DNA of 64,000 bases from Loigolactobacillus bifermentans DSM 20003 (GTDB lineage: Bacteria > Bacillota > Bacilli > Lactobacillales > Lactobacillaceae). The translations under genes were made by a program, and so were the position numbers. Positions 14,498 through 20,047 of the stretch are shown piece by piece (the stretch's first letter is position 1; every line of letters begins with the position of its first letter). The DNA lies in NCBI RefSeq assembly GCF_001434575.1, contig NZ_AZDA01000003.1, forward strand, positions 62,001 to 126,000. The letters are read 5' to 3'. Under the pieces are notes generated by a model that was not told the DNA's origin, did no database searches, and saw nothing but the letters and a program-made list of their open reading frames with translations.

Positions 14498-14697
14498 TCG
14501 ATTACCTCCTCAAACGGCAGCCCTTGAAGCCCATGCCGTTTAATTTCCGAGTTGGTCAATTCCAACCGGTATTGCTTCAAAATGCGATTAGTCACGTTGC
14601 TATTGACTACTGTCAACTTGCCGCGATTGTTAAACGCGTAGTACATTTGCCCTGTGTAGCCGTCTAGCTTGCCAGGGACTGGAATTCGCTTAGCCAT
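14494..14697 (-). CDS. Small phage protein, paralogue of the 11.7-kb protein
   Basis: A 67-residue protein starting MAKRIPVPGKLDGYTGQMYYA and ending RHGLQGLPFEEVIE. It shares the same frame of conserved residues as the 73-residue protein at 11645-11866. GAGGTGAGC precedes the start. It is the second gene of the early operon, directly after the Cro-like gene. Function unknown. Confidence 0.75.
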   Translation of the reverse strand: MAKRIPVPGKLDGYTGQMYYAFNNRGKLTVVNSNVTNRILKQYRLELTNSEIKRHGLQGLPFEEVIE

Positions 14698-14934
14698 TTA
14701 GCTCACCTCTTGTTTCGATTTTCGAAACGATTTGACAAAAATTTTTTCAAGATCTACCCCAAACAATTCAGCTAATACAGGCAATTCGGCAGGTTTAAAA
14801 TTGGTATCCCCTGTTTCACGTTTAAAGTAGTCTGACTTGCTTTTAACACCTAATTTATCAGCCATCTGTTGTAAGGTTAATTCCCTTTTCAGCCGTTCTT
14901 CTTTGATAAATTTCAAGTTGACTTGGTATTGCAT
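14698..14934 (-). CDS. Cro-like repressor
   Basis: A 78-residue HTH protein (IKEERLKRELTLQQMADKLGVKSKSDYFKRETGD...LAELFGVDLEKIF). As the first gene of the leftward early operon, divergent from the CI-like gene and separated from it by repeated operators, it occupies the Cro position. It should repress the CI promoter and favour lytic development. GAGGTGATTTT is the SD. It ends directly before the start region of the next gene. Confidence 0.88.
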   Translation of the reverse strand: MQYQVNLKFIKEERLKRELTLQQMADKLGVKSKSDYFKRETGDTNFKPAELPVLAELFGVDLEKIFVKSFRKSKQEVS

Positions 14935-14945
14935 AAAATCACCTC

Positions 14946-15049
14946 GTTTCTATTATCGCAACTTTCATAATTCATTATACGTTGTGATTTTAGAAACGTC
15001 AATGCTTTTTGTTTCTTTTTTAACAACAAATAGTATCTTTTTTAGAAAC
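14946..15049. promoter_or_regulatory. CI/Cro operator array
   Basis: TAGAAAC or its complement occurs at 14946-14952 (as GTTTCTA), 14991-14997 and 15043-15049, with a GTTTC half at 15011-15015. The second site sits against the leftward -35 box and the last lies just upstream of the rightward -10. This is the expected layout of a lambda-type switch region. Confidence 0.7.
14974..15002 (-). promoter_or_regulatory. Early leftward promoter of the cro operon
   Basis: TTGACG, a 17-base spacer and TATAAT on the minus strand, near consensus, about 40 bases upstream of the Cro-like start. The -35 overlaps a TAGAAAC operator, so the repressor should block this promoter. Confidence 0.85.
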
Positions 15050-15050
15050 C

Positions 15051-15060
15051 CTGCTACAAT
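15051..15060 (+). promoter_or_regulatory. Extended -10 promoter for the repressor gene
   Basis: CTGCTACAAT carries TG-n-TACAAT, an extended -10, with no good -35. It directly follows a TAGAAAC operator, consistent with autoregulation of the CI-like gene that starts 36 bases downstream. Confidence 0.6.
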
Positions 15061-15095
15061 TAAGTTGTGAATAAAGCAACGAACGGAGGTTCGGT

Positions 15096-15485
15096 ATGGC
15101 CGATAAAGAATTAGGCGCAAAAATTGTCGATTTACGGGAAAGCGTAGACATGTCACAGGTCGAATTAGGTCGGCGAATCGGCCTAGAGAAATCTGCCATG
15201 AGTAAAATCGAAAGTGGTAGCAGAAAGGTTTCTAGTGACGAATTAAAGAAGATAAGCGACGTTTTCGACGTTTCAACGGATTATCTTTTAGGAAAAAATC
15301 AAGCTCCTGCTTGGGCCACTAAGAAAGATATTATTGATTTGGAGCAAATGATTGAGGACAATGTCGGAATGGCTTATAAAGGCGAAGAATTGAGTGAAAA
15401 GGATAAACAACGCCTTGATGGTATTTTGACTAGCATCTATTGGGAAAAGCTACAAAACAAGAGGAAACGGGAACATCAGGAGTGA
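15096..15485 (+). CDS. CI-like phage repressor
   Basis: A 129-residue protein with an N-terminal HTH at residues 6-65 (IVDLRESVDMSQVELGRRIGLEKSAMSKIESG, shown in part; then DVFDVSTDYLLGK). A charged helical C-terminus (LSEKDKQRLDGIL...NKRKREHQE) probably mediates oligomerisation. It lacks a LexA-type autocleavage domain. Together with the adjacent ImmA-type peptidase this suggests induction by proteolysis, as in ICEBs1-like and many Firmicute phage switches. CGGAGG precedes the start. Confidence 0.92.
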   Translation: MADKELGAKIVDLRESVDMSQVELGRRIGLEKSAMSKIESGSRKVSSDELKKISDVFDVSTDYLLGKNQAPAWATKKDIIDLEQMIEDNVGMAYKGEELSEKDKQRLDGILTSIYWEKLQNKRKREHQE

Positions 15486-15490
15486 TTTAG

Positions 15491-15925
15491 ATGAATAGAG
15501 CTGTTGCAGAAAACTTAGCAAAGCTTAAACTCACCTATCGGACTTCTGACCCGTTTAGGTTGTGTGATTTTTTGAATGTTGATGTGCGCTGGGTTGATAT
15601 GGAAAGACACCCACTTGGGAAAACGGCGTGGGTATTAGGCGAATCGCTTGTTCTATTGGATCAATCAATTCGTGATGATTCGCGGCGCTACTTTGTTTGC
15701 GCACACGAATTGGGACATTTGCTGTCAGATAAAGGTTTTGCTGGTTACTACATTGCTAATCAACGAGCGAAAAGTTCGTCAGAAAGAAATGCTGACGCAT
15801 TTGCGGCCAGTCTCATCTACTCTCTTTATGTAGAAGAACACGACGGCGAGCAGCCGGATCTAATACAGGAATTGTCGGCAGATTACGGTTTACCCATTGA
15901 GGGACAGGATTATTTGCTTTCGTAA
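15491..15925 (+). CDS. ImmA/IrrE-type metallopeptidase
   Basis: A 144-residue protein with the zinc-peptidase motif HELGH at residues 72-76, followed by the conserved SERNADAFAASLIY segment that supplies the third ligand region. Members cleave the neighbouring HTH repressor to relieve repression. It begins 5 bases after the repressor stop, so the pair is co-translated. The length is typical of phage ImmA proteins. Confidence 0.93.
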   Translation: MNRAVAENLAKLKLTYRTSDPFRLCDFLNVDVRWVDMERHPLGKTAWVLGESLVLLDQSIRDDSRRYFVCAHELGHLLSDKGFAGYYIANQRAKSSSERNADAFAASLIYSLYVEEHDGEQPDLIQELSADYGLPIEGQDYLLS

Positions 15926-15928
15926 AAC

Positions 15929-15963
15929 AAAAAAATCCACATACCATTGGAGTGATATGTGGA
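15929..15963 (-). terminator. Leftward-facing hairpin after the peptidase gene
   Basis: TCCACATA and TATGTGGA form an 8-bp stem with a 12-base loop. The A-run at 15929-15935 gives a seven-T tail only on the minus strand. It would stop leftward transcription entering the switch region from the accessory genes; read rightward it is a hairpin without a T-run. Confidence 0.55.
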
Positions 15964-16025
15964 CTAAATCCAATATGAAGCTATATTATACAAATATATT
16001 TTAACATCATTGGAGGAGTTTTTAA

Positions 16026-16844
16026 ATGAGAAAAAAATTAGGTGTGGTAGGTCTTGTATTCGGTGGTTTCGTTATCGGGGGATTAGGAATCACCAGCGAC
16101 GTTTCAGCAAAAATTAGCATTCCACAGAACAATTTAACAATCAACAGTGCAGATTCAACCAACAAAGTAACTTCTAAGCGTGACCGGTACAAAGGCGACG
16201 ATTGGTACACTATCAAAGGAACCGCTAAAAAGAGTTCTAAAATTTATGTGCTAGCCGATCAGACTGGTAATGACCCAACTCATTACAGCAAGCTAGGCAC
16301 AGTCAAGGTCAACAAAAAAGGTCATTGGAAAACCAGCGTACAGGCAGTTGATAAAGACAGTGCAGTTTACTACTTCACACCTGATAAGAGCGCAAATAAA
16401 AAATCAAGCAAGATTCAAAACGTGAACAACGTTAAAAACAAGCTAAAACTCGTTGTGCCAGCTAATAAAGGTACTGAGGTTAAGCCTTTTAACGCCGCTG
16501 ATTATCAAAGCAACGTATCGTTTGACCAAATCGCGCGCAATCCTAATCAGTACAAAGGGCAAAAGCTTGCTTTAACTGGTCAAATCATGCAAGTTGATGA
16601 ATCTTCTGATTTACTAATGGTTTATATCAACGGTGACAGCGACGACATTGCAATGGTTAAATATGATCCTTCAATTTTGAAAGGCAGCCGCGTTTTAGAA
16701 GACGATTTAATCACCTTCTACGCCAACTTTAAAGGCACAACAACATACGAAACCACAAACGGTGATTCTAACACCGTGCCTTCATTTAACAAAACTGCAA
16801 AAATCGAAGATAAGGGTACCGCACCAGATGATTACGGTTATTAA
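16026..16844 (+). CDS. Secreted prophage protein with C-terminal OB-fold-like domain
   Basis: A 272-residue protein with GGAGG upstream and a Sec signal peptide (basic MRKK, hydrophobic segment, cleavage near SDVSA-KIS); there is no lipobox. Residues 45-125 form a beta-rich repeat like bacterial adhesin or Ig-like modules (YTIKGTAKKSSKIYVLAD...GHWKTSV). Residues 160-270 match secreted tRNA_anti-like OB folds (SFDQIARNPNQYKGQKLALTG, in part; then YETTNGDSNTVPSF). It lies between the peptidase and integrase genes, where lysogenic-conversion or superinfection-exclusion genes usually sit. Expression from the lysogen is likely; exact function unknown. Confidence 0.85.
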   Translation: MRKKLGVVGLVFGGFVIGGLGITSDVSAKISIPQNNLTINSADSTNKVTSKRDRYKGDDWYTIKGTAKKSSKIYVLADQTGNDPTHYSKLGTVKVNKKGHWKTSVQAVDKDSAVYYFTPDKSANKKSSKIQNVNNVKNKLKLVVPANKGTEVKPFNAADYQSNVSFDQIARNPNQYKGQKLALTGQIMQVDESSDLLMVYINGDSDDIAMVKYDPSILKGSRVLEDDLITFYANFKGTTTYETTNGDSNTVPSFNKTAKIEDKGTAPDDYGY

Positions 16845-16867
16845 TTCGAATAAAAGGGAGATTCATC

Positions 16868-17257
16868 ATGGATAAAGAAACTAAATTTTGTACTAAATGT
16901 GGCGAAAAAATTAATATAGATGCTGAGTTTTGTCCAAAATGTGGAGCTAGTCAACTAAAAACTGACGCAAAGGCACACGGTGCATCTACATACGAAGAAC
17001 CAGCAAATACTCAACCAGTTAGCGCGTCTTCAGCGCCTGCCAAACCACAAAAAACTGGAACATTTTTGCTGTGGGGCTGGATAACTGCTGTCATCTCACT
17101 ATTTATTCCAATCCTTGCAATCATTTCAGTAGTATTAGGTGCTATGACTATCAAAAATAAGAAAATAGTTGCAGGTGTTGTCTTAATTGTATTCGCGGTT
17201 ATTTTCTTCTATCTTGGTATGACCGGATTTTCAAAAGGATTTTTCAGTTCAATTTAG
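16868..17257 (+). CDS. Zinc-ribbon membrane protein
   Basis: A 129-residue protein. An N-terminal zinc ribbon (CTKCGEK at 8-14, CPKCGAS at 23-29) is followed by a Ser/Pro/Ala-rich linker and two hydrophobic segments in the last 60 residues (FLLWGWITAVISLFIPILAI, in part; then IVAGVVLIVFAVIFFYLGM). The layout is that of common zinc_ribbon_2/DUF4190-like membrane proteins. It follows the secreted protein by 23 bases and ends before a terminator, so the two may form a surface-exclusion pair. Confidence 0.85.
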   Translation: MDKETKFCTKCGEKINIDAEFCPKCGASQLKTDAKAHGASTYEEPANTQPVSASSAPAKPQKTGTFLLWGWITAVISLFIPILAIISVVLGAMTIKNKKIVAGVVLIVFAVIFFYLGMTGFSKGFFSSI

Positions 17258-17260
17258 CAC

Positions 17261-17290
17261 AATAATGGCCCCTAACCGGGCTATTATTTA
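17261..17290 (+). terminator. Terminator-like hairpin after the zinc-ribbon gene
   Basis: AATAATGGCCC and GGGCTATTATT form an 11-bp stem with a 6-base loop, followed by only a short T stretch. Probably the end of the accessory two-gene transcript. Confidence 0.6.
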
Positions 17291-17365
17291 ACACACGAAA
17301 AGAACGTATATTCGTAAAATTAGAGTAGCAGACGAACTAAAGTTTTAAATATAGGAGTGATTTAC

Positions 17366-17635
17366 ATGGTAATTCTTGACATAACAGCTAGCTCACACTT
17401 CGGATTAATGAAATCCATGAATCCTAATCTCGTTAAAGAAAAAATATATCGCATTCCAGATTTAGCTGACATCATCCTGACAACCGAGCGATACAAGGGC
17501 AAGCTCTACTGGCACGCATCTCTAACTGATCATACCGGTGAAGGACCGGTACCGGAAAATTTCGGCATAAAGTTGATGGAAACGCGTATTTTCGAAGACT
17601 GGATGAAAGAAAATGTTTATACATCATGCTTCTGA
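17366..17635 (+). CDS. Prophage accessory protein, unknown
   Basis: An 89-residue protein starting MVILDITASSHFGLMKS 6 bases after GGAGTG; an in-frame ATG three codons earlier precedes the SD. It has a mixed alpha/beta composition with a C-terminal amphipathic helix (TRIFEDWMKENVY). No signal peptide or known motif. It stands alone between a terminator and the next accessory gene. Confidence 0.75.
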   Translation: MVILDITASSHFGLMKSMNPNLVKEKIYRIPDLADIILTTERYKGKLYWHASLTDHTGEGPVPENFGIKLMETRIFEDWMKENVYTSCF

Positions 17636-17687
17636 TGGTCGTTTACACCTATCGTCATATAAAATTCATTAGCTTGGAGGTAATATC

Positions 17688-17999
17688 ATGCACTATCAAG
17701 AATTTGTAGATTACTTAGAGGACCATATCCATAATAAGGACGCCTTTTACGATCGCGCCCTCGACTATCAAAATGATAAAAACAAGGCTCGCCAGAAATC
17801 TAAACGCTGGGACCAGATAAAACTCGACCGCGAAGTTGATCGTATGTGGAAGGACGTCACACAGAACCTCTATAACACGCTGCAAGCCCAAGTACCTAAA
17901 AACAGAATGGACCCGCGGCAAGAGTGGCTCACCTTCTTTGATAAAAACGACTTATTTGAAAGCGTGGACGAATCGCTGATCAGCATCGAATTTGAATAG
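17688..17999 (+). CDS. Prophage accessory protein, unknown
   Basis: A 103-residue hydrophilic protein, strongly helical and rich in Asp, Lys and Gln (YQNDKNKARQKSKRWDQIKL). GGAGG is 8 bases upstream. No domain recognised. It lies immediately upstream of the integrase and is probably expressed in the lysogen, so host-interaction or defence roles are possible but unproven. Confidence 0.75.
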   Translation: MHYQEFVDYLEDHIHNKDAFYDRALDYQNDKNKARQKSKRWDQIKLDREVDRMWKDVTQNLYNTLQAQVPKNRMDPRQEWLTFFDKNDLFESVDESLISIEFE

Positions 18000-18082
18000 C
18001 CCCTATTACCTTGAAAGGAGGTGTTGCCCACTTTCTCCTAAAAAATCCTAGCCCGGTTAAAAGAGAAAGGATCATACCAAAA

Positions 18083-19237
18083 ATGAAATACATCAACGAT
18101 ACAAAACTAAAGTCGGATTCTCGCATACATTCATACGAGACCGCAACTAAAAAGCGAGTTTACCGAGTGGCATTTAAACGCACTATTATGGGCGTGGTAA
18201 ACCGTTTCGAACGACAAGGATTTGAGACCAAAGAAGATGCTGCCATCTGGGCAGATGAGGCTTTTCGCGAGGCTACACTATTGAACGGCAAAGCTAAGAA
18301 TGTGACGGTACAAGAATACTACGAAGCGTGGTTCAACAAGCGTGTCAAAATCGGTCAGTGGGCAAAAGATTCAGAAGCTAGCTACAAAGCTATCTTTAAT
18401 AACTATATTCTGCCGAGATATGCGAATGTTTTTTTGACAGACATCAATCATCAAGAGTTTCAGCAGTACCTAAACGAACTTGCCACAGTCGAACGTTCAA
18501 ACGGCAAAATCGGGTATTCGACATCTACGCTACGCCTGGTTCACAATATGTTTTCGGCAATGATCAATGATGCAATTCAAAACGAAGTTGTGGTTGTAAA
18601 CAAAATCAAACGCATGCAAATCCCGACAGGCCAACACATGCGCAACATTGCAATATCAAAGGACACTTATGATAGAGCAATCGAAATCGCCGAAATAATG
18701 CTTTCTCCGTTGGAATTGGGAGCTTTTTATTTGAGTCTGTACGGACTACGTCACGCCGAAATATTGGGAATGCAGTTTAAAAGCGTTTATCAAGATCACG
18801 TTTTTGTCAAAACCACGCGAACAAAAGAAGTCCCAAAGGGACAGGAAAAGACAAAAACTGATTTATCACGACGAACTGTCCCGATATCGCTCAAATGTGC
18901 GAACATATTGGCCGCCGCAATGCGGGAATCTAAAGAAATTCGCTATAAGAACCGCCATGAATGTGGCCCCGATAGTTTTATCGTCGTTAATCGTGACGGA
19001 GTCCCTGCTGATTACCATTGGATGAATCGGTGCTTCAAAAAAATATCAAAAAAATTGGGATTTTACATTTACCCGCATTTAATGCGACACGCTTTCGCTA
19101 CCTTCGCCATACCAATGGCGGAAGACAGAAAAGACGTGGCGAACATTCTAGGCCATAAGAATCTAGAAATGACCATGGCGTACGACACCGGCACTGAAGA
19201 AGGACAGCGGAACGTGATCAAGTTCATGGACATTTGA
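18083..19237 (+). CDS. int: Tyrosine integrase of prophage A
   Basis: A 384-residue site-specific recombinase starting MKYINDTKLK after GAAAGGAT; a longer in-frame start exists at 18011. The order is an AP2-like arm-binding N-terminus (VYRVAFKRTIMGVVNRFERQGFET, in part), a SAM-like core-binding domain (VQEYYEAWFNKRV...), and a catalytic domain with Arg in YGLRHAEILG, HLMRHAFAT (H-xx-R), LGHKN and the nucleophile Tyr in MAYDTGT. All catalytic residues are present, so it should be active. It is the last gene before the host boundary, with repeated short sites downstream. Confidence 0.96.
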   Translation: MKYINDTKLKSDSRIHSYETATKKRVYRVAFKRTIMGVVNRFERQGFETKEDAAIWADEAFREATLLNGKAKNVTVQEYYEAWFNKRVKIGQWAKDSEASYKAIFNNYILPRYANVFLTDINHQEFQQYLNELATVERSNGKIGYSTSTLRLVHNMFSAMINDAIQNEVVVVNKIKRMQIPTGQHMRNIAISKDTYDRAIEIAEIMLSPLELGAFYLSLYGLRHAEILGMQFKSVYQDHVFVKTTRTKEVPKGQEKTKTDLSRRTVPISLKCANILAAAMRESKEIRYKNRHECGPDSFIVVNRDGVPADYHWMNRCFKKISKKLGFYIYPHLMRHAFATFAIPMAEDRKDVANILGHKNLEMTMAYDTGTEEGQRNVIKFMDI

Positions 19238-19349
19238 CGGAAGTCCGCCATTTGCTGCCCTAGAATCCGGCAAAATATGACAAAATCCGCCATTTTTCCG
19301 CCATTAATTAAGAAGTAACAAGAATTTCTAAGAAACAATTGCCAGCAAG
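19238..19349. other. Probable attachment region of prophage A with arm-type repeats
   Basis: Directly after the integrase stop, TCCGCCATT occurs three times in the same orientation (19244, 19286, 19297), with a related AATCCGGCAAAAT between. Such repeats next to int are typical arm-type binding sites flanking attP/attR. The core site and exact host junction cannot be fixed without the other end of the prophage. Confidence 0.55.
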
Positions 19350-19385
19350 ACGTCGTTAATTAGTCGAATTAACGGCGTTTTTATT
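19350..19385 (+). terminator. Terminator downstream of the integrase
   Basis: ACGTCGTTAATT and AATTAACGGCGT form a 12-bp stem with one wobble and a 5-base loop, followed by five T. It may belong to the integrase or to the host gene originally next to the attachment site. Between it and the next promoter (19386-19539) I see only AT-rich sequence. Confidence 0.75.
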
Positions 19386-19539
19386 CTTGATATTTCTTGT
19401 ATATTCTCCAAAAATATACAAGGGTTTTAAATTTACCTTAAAAATCATTATTATCGGCTTTATCCATTGTAAAATCAGCCAGCTTAAAGTCTGATTATTT
19501 CACAATATCAAAAAAATGGCGTTCGATCATGCGTTAATT

Positions 19540-19569
19540 TTGACGTGTTTTCTATTTCATTCGTATAAT
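19540..19569 (+). promoter_or_regulatory. Promoter for the small membrane protein leader
   Basis: TTGACG, an 18-base spacer and TATAAT on the + strand. Transcription would start near 19577, giving a leader of about 110 bases before the small ORF. Confidence 0.75.
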
Positions 19570-19576
19570 TAAGGTA

Positions 19577-19682
19577 AGCAAAGCAGGTACGCCAAAAAGG
19601 CGGCGCTACTAGTGTGTTGGGTTACGGCTACCAAAATTAACGTCCGCTCAAATGGACTTAATATTCAAAACTTTAAGAGGTG
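19577..19682 (+). promoter_or_regulatory. Structured 5' leader of unknown class
   Basis: The leader can fold with GGTA...TACC enclosing a CGCC-AAAAA-GGCG hairpin, then a second hairpin GTCC-GCTCAAAT-GGAC just before the SD. I compared it by eye with common riboswitch consensus sequences (guanidine, preQ1, SAM-III, fluoride, Mn2+, THF, ZTP) and found no match. Regulatory function is inferred only from structure, length and position. Confidence 0.45.
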
Positions 19683-19688
19683 ATGATG

Positions 19689-19847
19689 ATGCTACACTGG
19701 ATTATTTTAGGGATTATTATTTTTATCATTTGGGGTCTGGCCAGCTTGTTGTATCACTTGATCGATGCCAGCTGGGCAAAATATATTATTTGGCTCATTG
19801 CAATTGTCTTACCCTTTGTCCTGTACTTTAGCGGTTTTCACCATTAG
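19689..19847 (+). CDS. 52-residue two-pass membrane protein
   Basis: Starts MLHWIILGII at the third of three in-frame ATGs, 8 bases after AGAGG. Two hydrophobic segments (about residues 3-22 and 31-48) are joined by a short loop LIDASWAK. It lacks charged catalytic residues, so a small membrane subunit or stress peptide is plausible. It has its own promoter and structured leader and lies between the prophage boundary and pepX. Not recognised. Confidence 0.65.
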   Translation: MLHWIILGIIIFIIWGLASLLYHLIDASWAKYIIWLIAIVLPFVLYFSGFHH

Positions 19848-20047
19848 TTGTACTTTTTATTAAAATCATGAATAATGAAGGTATCGTTTGCTTCAGTAAT
19901 CGCAAACAAAACGAGACAATCAGCGAACACCACCGCTTTGTGTCACAAAACTGGTTGTCTTCTGAAAATAACCAGCACTGTGTTTAGAGGAAATAAGCTT
20001 TTTGCGAAGCAAAATAGACACTAGCGTATTTAGGAGGATATGTTTAA
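19848..20047 (+). other. Intergenic region upstream of pepX
   Basis: No gene is seen. There is a GTTTGC...GCAAAC hairpin at about 19888-19909 and a TTTTGC-GAA-GCAAAA hairpin near 20001-20015, without T-runs that would make them clear terminators. The pepX RBS (AGGAGG) is at the right end. Confidence 0.5.

Noticed and set aside
19069-19338. An 89-codon minus-strand frame across the integrase end
   Set aside because: Antisense to the catalytic end of the integrase and the arm-site repeats; no SD or family resemblance.
19577-19682. Leader as a guanidine-II (mini-ykkC) or other known riboswitch
   Set aside because: The ACGG in GGTTACGGCTACC is not in a paired hairpin loop as mini-ykkC requires, and no other known consensus could be matched by eye.
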